From Pseudomonadota bacterium (GTDB lineage Bacteria; Pseudomonadota; Gammaproteobacteria; Steroidobacterales; Steroidobacteraceae): 64,000 nt of DNA. Made by a program: the position numbers and the translations under genes. Location of the stretch: positions 88,463 to 152,462 of the forward strand of contig JAKAZL010000001.1 of assembly GCA_021815925.1 (NCBI GenBank), in the 5' to 3' direction. Below are positions 38,682 to 48,032 of this stretch, piece by piece. Every line of letters starts with the position of its first letter. Position 1 is the first letter of the stretch. The notes under the pieces were generated by a model. That model ran no database searches, had not been told where the DNA came from, and saw only the letters and a list, made by a program, of their open reading frames with translations.

Positions 38682-39628
38682 GCGCGATCGAGTGGATCAC
38701 CCAGGTGCTCGAGGTGGCGCTGGCACTGGCGGCCGCCCCGGTGTTCCTCGGCTGGCTGAACCAGTGCCGTGCGTGGCTGCAGAACCGCCGCGCGCCGAGC
38801 CTCTGGCTGCCCTACCGCAACCTGCGCAAGCTCTTTCACAAGGAGGCGGTGATCGCCGAGAACGCCTCGCCGCTGTTTCGGATCGCGCCCTACGTCGTCT
38901 TCGGCGCAATGGCATTGGCCGCCGGAATCATCCCGTCCATGGGCACGCAGCTGCCGCTGGTCGTCTCGGCGGATGCGATCGCACTGGTCGGCCTGTTCGC
39001 TGCAGCCCGCATGTTCATGACGCTCGCCGCAATGGACGTCGGCACCGCCTTCGGCACGCTCGGCGCCCGTCGCGAGATGATGGTGGGGTTCCTCGCCGAA
39101 CCGGCGCTGCTGATGGTGATCTTCGTGGCCTCCATGCTCTCCTCGAGCACGGCGTTGCCGGTGATCACCCGCAATCTCGCCTCCGGGCACCTCGGGCTGT
39201 CCCCCGGACTGGCCTTCAGCGCCGTCGCATTCGTGCTCGTGCTGCTGGCCGAGAATGCGCGCATTCCGGTCGACAATCCGGCCACGCATCTCGAGCTCAC
39301 CATGATCCACGAGGCGATGGTGCTCGAATACTCCGCGCGCCATCTGGCGCTGATCGAATGGGCCGCGCAGCTGAAGCTGTTCAATTACGTCTGCATCGGC
39401 TTCGCGCTGTTTCTGCCCTGGGGCGTGGCGCGCGCCCAGATCGGGCCGCTCGGCCTGCTGGTGGCCATTCCGGCGCTCGCGGCGAAGCTGGCCGCCGCCG
39501 GCGCGGGCCTGGCGCTTATTGAGACGGTGTCGGCCAAGATGCGGGTGATGCGCATTCCGGAGTTCCTCGCGAGCGCATTCCTGTTCGCGGTCCTGGGTCT
39601 GCTGGTGCACGTGCTGCTGGGAGCGTGA
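38678..39628 (+). CDS. NuoH-like membrane subunit (HyfC/HycD-type)
   Basis: AENARIPVDNPATHLELTMIHEAMVLEYSARHLALIEWAAQLK. Confidence 0.9.
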   Translation: MSAIEWITQVLEVALALAAAPVFLGWLNQCRAWLQNRRAPSLWLPYRNLRKLFHKEAVIAENASPLFRIAPYVVFGAMALAAGIIPSMGTQLPLVVSADAIALVGLFAAARMFMTLAAMDVGTAFGTLGARREMMVGFLAEPALLMVIFVASMLSSSTALPVITRNLASGHLGLSPGLAFSAVAFVLVLLAENARIPVDNPATHLELTMIHEAMVLEYSARHLALIEWAAQLKLFNYVCIGFALFLPWGVARAQIGPLGLLVAIPALAAKLAAAGAGLALIETVSAKMRVMRIPEFLASAFLFAVLGLLVHVLLGA

Positions 39629-40302
39629 CTGCGATGACACATCTGACCCTGGGCCAACAGCTGCTCGATTCGTGCGCAGCGCTGCTGCTGCTGCTGTCCT
39701 TCGCGATGCTCTCGCAGCGGCGCGTGGTGACGCTCGTCAACCTCTACGCGGTGCAAGGCGCGGTGCTCACCGCCGCGACGCTGCTGCTCGCCTGGCGGAC
39801 GGGCGAGGGACACCTTTATCTCTCGGCCGCGCTCACCCTCGGGCTGAAGGTGGCGTTCCTGCCCTGGCTGCTGCACCGGTTGATCCGCCGACTCGGGGTG
39901 TACTGGGATACCGAGCCGTTGCTGAACGTGTCCGGAACCATGCTCGTGGGCCTCGTGATCGTGGTGTTCGCCTTCGCGTTGGCGCAACCGATCACGCTGC
40001 TCGCGAGCACCGCCACGCGCAGCGCAGTCGGGATTGCCGTGAGCGTTGTGCTGCTCGCCTTCCTCATGATGATCACGCGCCGCAAGGCCATGTCGCAGGT
40101 GGTGGGATTCCTGTCGATGGAGAACGGGGTGTTCTTCGGCGCCATGAGCGCCAGTTACGGCATGCCGATGGTCGTTGAGCTCGGCGTCGCCCTCGATGTG
40201 CTGGTGGGCGTGCTGGTGCTCGGGGTGTTCTTCTTCCAGATCCGCGAGCGCTTCGAGAGCCTCGACCTGCATCACCTCGAGGCACTGAAGGAGCACGAGT
40301 AG
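39625..40302 (+). CDS. HyfE/NuoK-like membrane subunit
   Basis: VVGFLSMENGVFFGAMSASYGMPMVVELGVALDVLVGVLVLGVFFFQI. Confidence 0.88.
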   Translation: MTAMTHLTLGQQLLDSCAALLLLLSFAMLSQRRVVTLVNLYAVQGAVLTAATLLLAWRTGEGHLYLSAALTLGLKVAFLPWLLHRLIRRLGVYWDTEPLLNVSGTMLVGLVIVVFAFALAQPITLLASTATRSAVGIAVSVVLLAFLMMITRRKAMSQVVGFLSMENGVFFGAMSASYGMPMVVELGVALDVLVGVLVLGVFFFQIRERFESLDLHHLEALKEHE

Positions 40303-40303
40303 G

Positions 40304-41761
40304 ATGGAGCTGCTGCTACTGCTGGCCGTTCCGATCACGGGCGCTGCCCTGCTTGGGATTCTCGGTGCGCATCGGCGCGCACCGGAGCTCAATGCCGCGT
40401 TCAGCCTGGCGACGCTGCTCGCCGCCGGCGCGCTTGCGGCCCGGGTGATCCGCCACGGCGATCTGCTGCTCGGGGCCGAGCAGTTCTACATCGACCCCTT
40501 CAACGTCTTTCTGGTGGCGCTGACCGCCTTCGTGGGGCTGACCACGGCGCTGTTCTCCCGGCCCTACATGCGCGTCGAGCTCGAGCATGGCCGCGTCACG
40601 CCCGGGCGGCTGCGGCTCTACCACGCGATGTATCAGCTGTTCATGTTCACCATGCTGCTGGCGCTGACGACCAACAACATGGGGCTGATGTGGGTGGCCA
40701 TGGAGGGCGCGACGCTCTCGACGGTCCTGCTGGTGACCCTGTACCGCACGCCGGAGAGTCTCGAGGCGGGCTGGAAGTACTTCATACTCTGCGGTGTCGG
40801 CATCGCCCAGGCGCTGTTCGGGACCATCCTGCTGTACGTCGCCGCCGGCAAGGTGCTCGGCGCGCAGGGCATGACGGCGCTGCTCTGGACGCATCTGGAT
40901 GCGGTGAAATCGCAGCTCGAGCCGACGGTGCTGGCGCTGGCGTTCGTGTTCCTGCTCATCGGCTACGGCACCAAGGTCGGTCTGGTGCCGTTGCACAGCT
41001 GGCTGCCCGATGCGCACGCCGAGGGGCCGACCCCGATCTCCGCCGTACTCTCGGGCCTGCTGCTCAACGTTGCGCTCTACGCGGTGGTGCGCAGCAAGGT
41101 GCTGGTGGAAGGGGCGCTGCACTCGCGCCTGCCCTCGATGATGCTCATGGGCTTCGGCCTGCTGTCGGTGGTGCTGGCCTCACTGCTGCTGTGGCGCCAG
41201 CGCGATATCAAGCGGCTGTTCGCGTATTCCTCCATCGAGCACATGGGCATCGCGACATTCGCCTTCGGGATGGGCGGTCCGATGGCCAATTTCGCGGCGC
41301 TCCTGCACATGACGGTGCACTCGCTGACCAAGTCCTCGATTTTCTTCACGGCCGGTCACGCCGCGCAGAAGGCCGGTACGCAGCTGATGGAGCAGATCCG
41401 CGGCCTCATCACGCTCTCACCCACGGTGGGCTGGGGTCTGATGCTCGGCTCGCTCGCTATCCTCGGGGTGCCGCCCTTTGGCGTGTTCGCCAGCGAGTTC
41501 CTCATCCTGACGACCGCCATGCATGCCCAGCCCTGGGCCACCCCGATCCTCCTGGGGGCGCTGGCCGTCGCCTTCGCCGGGATTTTCTCCAAGGTGCAGC
41601 CCATGGTGTTCGGTGAGACCAGCGGGCGCCGACTGCCGCATCCGCCGGCGTTGCTGCCGGTATTCGCGCACCTGGCCATCGTGCTGATGCTGGGACTGTA
41701 CATCCCGCCGTACCTCGCCGAGTGGTACCGCGCAGCAGCGCACCTGATCGGAGGGCCCTAG
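40304..41761 (+). CDS. Proton-translocating antiporter-like subunit (HyfF-type)
   Basis: GTKVGLVPLHSWLPDAHAEGPTPISAVLSGLLLNVALYAVVRS; KRLFAYSSIEHMGI. Confidence 0.9.
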   Translation: MELLLLLAVPITGAALLGILGAHRRAPELNAAFSLATLLAAGALAARVIRHGDLLLGAEQFYIDPFNVFLVALTAFVGLTTALFSRPYMRVELEHGRVTPGRLRLYHAMYQLFMFTMLLALTTNNMGLMWVAMEGATLSTVLLVTLYRTPESLEAGWKYFILCGVGIAQALFGTILLYVAAGKVLGAQGMTALLWTHLDAVKSQLEPTVLALAFVFLLIGYGTKVGLVPLHSWLPDAHAEGPTPISAVLSGLLLNVALYAVVRSKVLVEGALHSRLPSMMLMGFGLLSVVLASLLLWRQRDIKRLFAYSSIEHMGIATFAFGMGGPMANFAALLHMTVHSLTKSSIFFTAGHAAQKAGTQLMEQIRGLITLSPTVGWGLMLGSLAILGVPPFGVFASEFLILTTAMHAQPWATPILLGALAVAFAGIFSKVQPMVFGETSGRRLPHPPALLPVFAHLAIVLMLGLYIPPYLAEWYRAAAHLIGGP

Positions 41762-41798
41762 CAATGGGCGCGTTGCGGCGCAGCGCAAGGGGCGGGCG

Positions 41799-43271
41799 AT
41801 GCCGTTGAGGCGTTGGTGGGAGCGCGCACGAACCGTCGCGGGGGCACCCCGCGCCCGGGGCCTGGGGGTTGGCGAGGACGAGTGGCTGCAGGTGGCGCGG
41901 GACGTCGCCGCCTCGGGCGGCACGCTGCTCTCCCTGTGGGCGGGTGAGGATCCGACCGAGGGCCCGAGCGTGTACGGCGCTTATCTCACGGACCCCGGCG
42001 TGCTGCTGATCGAGCTGGCGCTACCGGCTGCGGTGCTGCCGCGCTACCCGGGACTCGAGGAGATTTTTCCGGCGGCGTCGCGGCTGCAGCGGGTGGCATT
42101 CGAGATCAGCGGGGTGCGCGCGAGCGATCCGGACCAACGCCCCTGGCTGGATCACTCGGCACCCTACGAATTCATCCGCGTCGACGGCGAGGGCGTCCAC
42201 GAGATCGCCGTGGGACCGGTGCACGCCGGCACCATCGAGCCGGGGCACTTCCGCTTCTCGGCGGTGGGCGAGAAGGTGCTGCGGCTCGAGCAGCACCTCG
42301 GCTATGCACACAAGGGTATCGAGCAGCGCTTCACGCAACTGCCCATCCTGCAGGGCCATCGTCTGGCGGCACGCATATCGGGCGACTCGGCGGTGGCGTT
42401 CTCCTGGGCCTACTGCCAGGCCCTCGAGGGCATGAGCGGCTGCGAGGTGCCGCCGCGCGCGGTCAGGCTGCGCGCGGTGTGCCTGGAACTCGAGCGTCTC
42501 GCCAATCACCTCGGGGATCTTGGCGCGCTTGGCAACGATGCCGGGTTCGCGTTCGGACTCGCCCAGTTCTCGCGTCTGAAGGAAAATCTCCTGCGTGCGG
42601 TGTCGGCCGCGTTCGGCCGGCGCTACCTGTTCGACGTTCTCGTGCCCGGTGGCCTGGCGATGGATGTGCCGACCGCGGTGGCGGGCGCGCTGCTGCATGC
42701 CGTGCATGCCGTGTGCGCCGAGACGGTCGAACTGCGCGAGATCTACGAGGCGCACGCCGGGGTGCGCGACCGCTTCACGGGTACCGGCTGCCTGGAGCCG
42801 GCGCTCGCGGCTCGGCTCGGAGTGCTCGGACTTGTCGGCCGCGCGAGCGGGCAGGAGCGCGACCTGCGTGTTGGCCTGCCGTGGCCGCCCTACACGGAGC
42901 TGCCGGTTGCGATGTGCGTGCAACGTGGGGGGGACGTCGCGGCGCGGGTGGCGGTGCGCTTCGATGAGGTGCAGGAGTCGGGGCGGCTGCTGGGTGAGCT
43001 GCTCGCGGCGCTGCCCGACGGCGGGTTCGCGGCAACACTGGAAGCGCCGGCGTGCGACGCGTTCGGCGTGGGCGTCATCGAGGGCTGGCGCGGGCCGGTA
43101 CTGCTGGCCCTGCAGGCCGGGCCGGGGGGGACGATCCGCCGCTGCCATCCTCACGATCCCTCATGGCAGAACTGGCCGGCACTGGAGTACGCCATCATCG
43201 GCAACATCGTGCCGGACTTTCCGCTCATCAATAAATCCTTCAATCTCGCCTACAGCGGCGTGGATCTGTGA
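41799..43271 (+). CDS. NuoCD/HyfG-like large subunit lacking the NiFe-ligand CxxC motifs
   Basis: GPVHAGTIEPGHFRFSAVGEKVLRLEQHLGYAHKGIEQ (CD-like); L1 position reads RISGDSAVAFSWAYC, C-terminus SFNLAYSGVDL with no DPCxxC. Confidence 0.88.
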   Translation: MPLRRWWERARTVAGAPRARGLGVGEDEWLQVARDVAASGGTLLSLWAGEDPTEGPSVYGAYLTDPGVLLIELALPAAVLPRYPGLEEIFPAASRLQRVAFEISGVRASDPDQRPWLDHSAPYEFIRVDGEGVHEIAVGPVHAGTIEPGHFRFSAVGEKVLRLEQHLGYAHKGIEQRFTQLPILQGHRLAARISGDSAVAFSWAYCQALEGMSGCEVPPRAVRLRAVCLELERLANHLGDLGALGNDAGFAFGLAQFSRLKENLLRAVSAAFGRRYLFDVLVPGGLAMDVPTAVAGALLHAVHAVCAETVELREIYEAHAGVRDRFTGTGCLEPALAARLGVLGLVGRASGQERDLRVGLPWPPYTELPVAMCVQRGGDVAARVAVRFDEVQESGRLLGELLAALPDGGFAATLEAPACDAFGVGVIEGWRGPVLLALQAGPGGTIRRCHPHDPSWQNWPALEYAIIGNIVPDFPLINKSFNLAYSGVDL

Positions 43272-43777
43272 CCATGCTCAAGACGCTGCACAAGATCGTC
43301 TCGGTGGGCCTGGTGTCGGAAGCGGTGCCCCCAATCGATGAGCTGCTACGCGTGCGCCGCGTGCTCGACGGGCGGATTGCCGCGGTGCTCGGTCGCGCGC
43401 TGTGCATCCGTCATGTGGACGCCGGTTCCTGCAACGGTTGTGAGCTGGAGATCCAGGCGCTCGGCAATCCCTATTACAACCTCGAGGGGTGCAACATCCG
43501 CTTCGTCGCCAGCCCCCGCCATGCCGATATGCTGCTGGTCACCGGCCCGGTGGTGCGGAATATGGAGGCGGCGTTGCGGCGCGTCTACGCGGCTGCCCCG
43601 GATCCGAAGCTGGTGGTGGCGCTCGGCGACTGCGGCTGCACCGGCGGTGTGCTCGGCGAGTGCCCCGCGTCCCTGGGTCGCGTCGCGAACGTCATTCCGG
43701 TGGATGTGGCCGTTCCGGGCTGCCCGCCGAGTCCGGTGCGGATCCTGCAGGGGATTCTGACCGCGATCGGTGCTTGA
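43268..43777 (+). CDS. NuoB/HyfI-like Fe-S small subunit
   Basis: SCNGCELEIQALGNPYYNLEGCNIRFVASPRHADMLLVTGPV; GDCGC; PGCPPSP; GTG start or ATG 43274. Confidence 0.92.
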   Translation: MTMLKTLHKIVSVGLVSEAVPPIDELLRVRRVLDGRIAAVLGRALCIRHVDAGSCNGCELEIQALGNPYYNLEGCNIRFVASPRHADMLLVTGPVVRNMEAALRRVYAAAPDPKLVVALGDCGCTGGVLGECPASLGRVANVIPVDVAVPGCPPSPVRILQGILTAIGA

Positions 43778-43793
43778 ACGGGCGCCGCACGGC

Positions 43794-45209
43794 TCACGGT
43801 GTCGAGGCGATAATCCACGGCGCGGTCTTCATCAGCGCGTCGAGACATTGACCATCGATGGCGCTGTCGCGCTCGCGCTCCATCAGGGCGAGGGCCTGCT
43901 CGAGCGCAATGGCGCCGCGGTACGGGCGGGCAGCCGTGATGGCGTCGAAGATGTCAGCGGCGGTGATGATTCGTGTTTCGAGCAAAATGGCATCACCGGC
44001 GAGACCCTTGGGGTAGCCCGTGCCGTCGGGTCGCTCGTGATGCGCGCCGGCGATCGGGGCGATCTCGCCGAATACACGCACGCGCAGCAGGATGTCCTCG
44101 GTGAAGCGTGCATGCCTCTTTACCGCCTCCCACTCCTCGGCAGCGAGTCGCCCCGGCTTGTCGAGGATCCCGTTGCTCACGCCCAGCTTGCCGATGTCGT
44201 GCAGCAGCGCACCGCGGCGTAGCCAGCGACGTCGGCGCGCGTCCATGCCCAGTTCGACGGCGATCGCATCGGCGTATTGCGCCACGCGTTGACTGTGTCC
44301 ATAGGTGAAACTGCTCTTCGCGTCGATGACGTCGGCGAACGCCTCGGCGATCGAGTCGAGCCGCTCTTCGTCGATCACGATGGTGTGCGCCGCCGGCTCG
44401 AGGGCCCAAACGCGCTCCTCCAGGTCGGGCTCGCGCAGCCCGGACCAAAGCGCAGTGTGCTTCGCCGCGGCGAGGAATGCCGCGGCAACTTCGGGGTCGA
44501 ACCATGAGCCGATGCGGCGGCGCACCTCCGTGCACGCGCTCTGCTCGCCCGCGACGGTGTTGAAGACATCTACAACCTGTGCGAGCAGCGCGATCCTTGC
44601 GTTGAGTGGTATCGCCGCTGCGCGCAGTCCCTGCGGGCGTCCGTGGCCGTTCCAATGCTCGTCGAGGCTGAAGATGCCCTCAGCAACGCTCTCGCCAAAC
44701 CCCAGCCGTCGGACGATGTCCGCGCCGCGCTCGCAGCGCGTGTGCACCAATTCGGTGGCGAGCCGCTCGCCGTTGCGATAGAGATTGATCAGCCGCTTGA
44801 CGCGCTCGCGCAGCGCCTCGCCTGGGCCAGCGTGACGCAGCACGAAGCGCGCGAGTTGCAGCATGCTTTGCGAATCGACCTGCTTGAAATTCCGTTTGGT
44901 GACAAGCTCATCGCCGCCGTAGAGCTCCCACAGCCGTGCGGCATTGCTGCTGCAGCCGGTGTCCTTCAGTAACAGCGTGTAGTACAGCTGTGAGAGTGCA
45001 CCGGGGTCCAGACCCAGCGCCCGGCCGGTATGCATGCCTATCCAGCAGCATCGCAGGCAATGGCCCGGCGGTTGGCCCTCGGTGAGGTCGAGCGCATAGC
45101 TCAATGCACCGATAATCTGCGCGAGGCGCAGCGTCCCGGAAAGCTCCCCGTAGCACAACGCGCGCTTGAGCCGGTCGGGGCGGCCGGACGGTTCGACGAC
45201 GGCGTTCAT
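43794..45209 (-). CDS. HD-GYP domain protein (putative c-di-GMP phosphodiesterase) with degenerate N-terminal HD domain
   Basis: LLHDIGKLGVSNGILDKPG...HHERPDGTGYPKGL; N-terminal LLLKDTGCSSN. Confidence 0.85.
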   Translation of the reverse strand: MNAVVEPSGRPDRLKRALCYGELSGTLRLAQIIGALSYALDLTEGQPPGHCLRCCWIGMHTGRALGLDPGALSQLYYTLLLKDTGCSSNAARLWELYGGDELVTKRNFKQVDSQSMLQLARFVLRHAGPGEALRERVKRLINLYRNGERLATELVHTRCERGADIVRRLGFGESVAEGIFSLDEHWNGHGRPQGLRAAAIPLNARIALLAQVVDVFNTVAGEQSACTEVRRRIGSWFDPEVAAAFLAAAKHTALWSGLREPDLEERVWALEPAAHTIVIDEERLDSIAEAFADVIDAKSSFTYGHSQRVAQYADAIAVELGMDARRRRWLRRGALLHDIGKLGVSNGILDKPGRLAAEEWEAVKRHARFTEDILLRVRVFGEIAPIAGAHHERPDGTGYPKGLAGDAILLETRIITAADIFDAITAARPYRGAIALEQALALMERERDSAIDGQCLDALMKTAPWIIASTP

Positions 45210-45517
45210 GACGGGTCTCCTTGAGCAGCGAGGGGTCCGGTAAAGCACGTACCGCGCCTCGATCCGGTGGGCCGCTCCCCACGTTATACGGCGCGATGGG
45301 CGCGACGGATGCCGCCGGCGGGCCCGCTCGCCTGCACCCAGAGGGGCTAAGCATGATTTGTACCGAAGCAGGCTGGCGCAGCTCGTGCGCCGGATCACGC
45401 TTCGAAGAAAGCGACCCGGCCCGCCCCGCCCGATGCGGCCGGAGCCGCCCAGGCAGGCGCACTTTTGCGGTGGGTCGCTTTACAGCGCCGGGAGCTTCCG
45501 GTAGCTTCGGGATCATC

Positions 45518-45592
45518 ATGAGGCCGATTAAAAAGCGCACGCCCACCCTGAAGACGCCCGGTAGCGGGGCTCTGGGGGAGTACGTGCGCTGA
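45518..45592 (+). CDS. Candidate leader peptide MRPIKKRTPTLKTPGSGALGEYVR upstream of asd
   Basis: 24-codon ORF containing I, 3 K and 3 T, followed by competing hairpins and a poly-T terminator before asd. Confidence 0.45.
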   Translation: MRPIKKRTPTLKTPGSGALGEYVR

Positions 45593-45620
45593 GCGCGCCG
45601 GGACGTCCCGAAGACACCAG

Positions 45621-45659
45621 AGGCCCCGCCGGAACCCCCGTCGGGGCCTTCGTTTTTTT
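45621..45659 (+). terminator. Rho-independent terminator/attenuator upstream of asd
   Basis: AGGCCCCG-N13-CGGGGCCT stem then T7 (cgttttttta). Confidence 0.8.
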
Positions 45660-45684
45660 ATAGCCTGAAATTCGGAGCTAGCAC

Positions 45685-46710
45685 ATGCCATCTGGACGTT
45701 CGGCCGGCGCCCTGCCGGTGGTTGCTATCGTCGGCGCTACCGGGGCCGTTGGCGTCGAGTTGATCCGCTGTCTCGAGCGGCGCAACTTTCCCCTCGCAGC
45801 CCTGCGCCTGCTCGCTTCGGCGCGCTCGGCGGGCAAGACCTTGACCTATCGTGGTGAGGCGCTGGCTGTGGAGACGCTCACCGAGGCGAGCTTCCGCGGG
45901 GTCGACATCGCGTTGTTTTCCGCAGGCAAGGCGATCTCCAAGCAGTTCGCGCCGCTCGCCGTCGCCGCCGGAGCCGTGGTCGTCGACAACTCCTCGGCAT
46001 TCCGGCGTGATCCGGCCGTGCCGCTGATCGTGCCGGAGATCAACCCGCAGGCGCTCAAGGGACATGGTGGCATCATCGCCAACCCCAACTGCTCGACGAT
46101 CATCGCGATTACCCCGCTCTGGCCGGTGCATCGGCACAACCCCATCCGGCGGATGATTCTCGCCACCTACCAGGCGGCCTCCGGCGGGGGCGCCGCGGCA
46201 ATGGAGGAGCTGAGTGAGTCCACTCGGGCCTATCTCGAGGGCCGACCGTACGAGCCCCGGGTCCTGCCGCACCCGTATGCCTTCAACTTGTTCAGCCACA
46301 ACTCGCCCATCGACGCCGAGAGCGGCTACAACGAGGAGGAGCTGAAAGCGGTGCATGAGACGCGCAAGATCTACGGTGATGCGGCGATCCGGGTGACGGC
46401 GACCTGCGTGCGCGTGCCGGTGCTGCGTGCGCACTCCATCGCCATCAACATCGAGTGCGAGCGGCCCATCACGCCCGCGCAGGTGCGCGCTCTCATGGCC
46501 GATGCGCCGGGAGTGAAGCTCGTCGATGACCCCGGACGCAATTACTTCCCGATGCCGATAGACGCCTCCGGCGGCGATCCGATCCTGGTCGGGCGTATCC
46601 GCGCGGACATCTCCGACCCGAGCGGCCGGTCAGTGGCGCTGTTCGTGGCCGGGGATCAGCTCCTCAAGGGAGCGGCTCTGAACGCGGTGCAGATCGCGGA
46701 GCTGCTCTGA
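45685..46710 (+). CDS. asd: Aspartate-semialdehyde dehydrogenase
   Basis: VAIVGATGAVGVELIRCLERRNFP; GIIANPNCSTI; YQAASGGG. Confidence 0.95.
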   Translation: MPSGRSAGALPVVAIVGATGAVGVELIRCLERRNFPLAALRLLASARSAGKTLTYRGEALAVETLTEASFRGVDIALFSAGKAISKQFAPLAVAAGAVVVDNSSAFRRDPAVPLIVPEINPQALKGHGGIIANPNCSTIIAITPLWPVHRHNPIRRMILATYQAASGGGAAAMEELSESTRAYLEGRPYEPRVLPHPYAFNLFSHNSPIDAESGYNEEELKAVHETRKIYGDAAIRVTATCVRVPVLRAHSIAINIECERPITPAQVRALMADAPGVKLVDDPGRNYFPMPIDASGGDPILVGRIRADISDPSGRSVALFVAGDQLLKGAALNAVQIAELL

Positions 46711-46729
46711 GGGCTGCGCCGCGGCCGGC

Positions 46730-48001
46730 TCAGAGCAGGTCGCGGAGCCGGTAATAGAGCATCGCCAGGGCCAGCAGCGGGCGGCGCGCCAGTGCGCCGC
46801 CGGGAAAGCTGCGATGCGATATGCGGGCGAACACATCGAAGCGCTCGGCCTGTCCAGCCAGCGCCTCGGCGAGGAGCTGGCCGGCCATTCCCGCGAGCGC
46901 GATGCCGTGACCGGAGAAGCCCTGCAGGAAGTAAACCCCGGGGGCGAGATGGCCGAAGTGCGGCGCGCGGTTGACGGTCAGGTCGAGCAGTCCGCTCCAG
47001 GTGTACTCGATGCGAGCCGCGCTGAGCTGCGGAAACACGCGCAGCATGCGCACGCGGTTCGCCGCCCGGCCGGCGGTGAGTCCCTGGTCGCCGGCGTAAC
47101 TGATCGCACCGCCGAACAACAGCCGATGGTCGGCGGTGAGCCGGAAGTAATCGAGCGCCCAGTTCATATCGCTCACCGCCGCGTTGTTGGTGATCAGGGC
47201 GTGCGCGCGCTCCTCGCCGAGCGGCTCGGTCGCGATGATGTGGGTGGTGACGGGGATGATGGCAGCGGCGAGCGGCGGTGCGAGCGAGCCCAAGTAGGCG
47301 TTGCCGCAGAGCGCAATGTATCGTGCGCGCACCTCGCCGCCGTCGGTGCGCACGCATCCGGGACGAACCTCGACGGCGCGCGACTGCTCGAAGATGCGCG
47401 CCCCGCGCCGCAGGGCTGCTGCGGCGAGTCCGCGCGTGTAGGCGAGCGGATGCAGATGTCCGCCGTTGGCATCGAACATGGCGCTGAGGTAGCGGCTGCT
47501 CGCGATCACCGCACTGATCTCATCGCGCGGCATGTAGCGGACGCTGTGATAGTCGTACCGCTCGCGCAGCTCGTCTATTTCGGCGCGCAGCGCCCGGTCG
47601 TGGCGCGCCTTCAGGGCGGTGAGCATGTAGCCATCCACCCAGTCGCACTCGATCCGGTGACGGGCGATCAGCGAGCGCGTGAGGTGTACCGCCTCGTTGG
47701 CCAGCATCCAGGCCGCGCGTGCGCCGGCCGCTCCGATCAGCCGCTCGAGCGACTGTTGCCCGCAGGCGACGCCCTGGATGACTTCCCCGCCGCTGCGCCC
47801 GGATGCGCCCCAACCGATATGATGCTGCTCAATCAGCACGGTAGAATAGCCCCGTTCGGCCAGGTGCAGGGCGGCCGAGCAGCCGGCGATTCCCCCACCG
47901 ACGATGCACACATCCGCGCTCAGCGTGCCGGCAAGGGGTGGCCCCAGGGGCTCCGATGAGACGGAGGCGGCATAATAGGATGCGGCTTGGGCGGCAGGCA
48001 T
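46730..48001 (-). CDS. puuB: FAD-dependent oxidoreductase, gamma-glutamylputrescine oxidase-like
   Basis: ADVCIVGGGIAGCSAALHLAERGYSTVLIEQHHIGWGASGRSGGEVI; adjacent to puuD and puuA. Confidence 0.88.
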   Translation of the reverse strand: MPAAQAASYYAASVSSEPLGPPLAGTLSADVCIVGGGIAGCSAALHLAERGYSTVLIEQHHIGWGASGRSGGEVIQGVACGQQSLERLIGAAGARAAWMLANEAVHLTRSLIARHRIECDWVDGYMLTALKARHDRALRAEIDELRERYDYHSVRYMPRDEISAVIASSRYLSAMFDANGGHLHPLAYTRGLAAAALRRGARIFEQSRAVEVRPGCVRTDGGEVRARYIALCGNAYLGSLAPPLAAAIIPVTTHIIATEPLGEERAHALITNNAAVSDMNWALDYFRLTADHRLLFGGAISYAGDQGLTAGRAANRVRMLRVFPQLSAARIEYTWSGLLDLTVNRAPHFGHLAPGVYFLQGFSGHGIALAGMAGQLLAEALAGQAERFDVFARISHRSFPGGALARRPLLALAMLYYRLRDLL

Positions 48002-48032
48002 GGCGATTCTTCTATAATACCCCTGCAGTCCT

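Noticed and set aside
41799-43777. Calling the 36.6-43.8 kb cluster a functional formate hydrogenlyase/[NiFe]-hydrogenase 4
   Set aside because: The large subunit lacks both CxxC Ni-ligand motifs, and no formate dehydrogenase or maturation genes are adjacent.
45221-45517. N-terminal part of the 123-aa ORF upstream of asd as a real protein
   Set aside because: No convincing motif; only the last 24 codons combine with the hairpin architecture into a meaningful unit.
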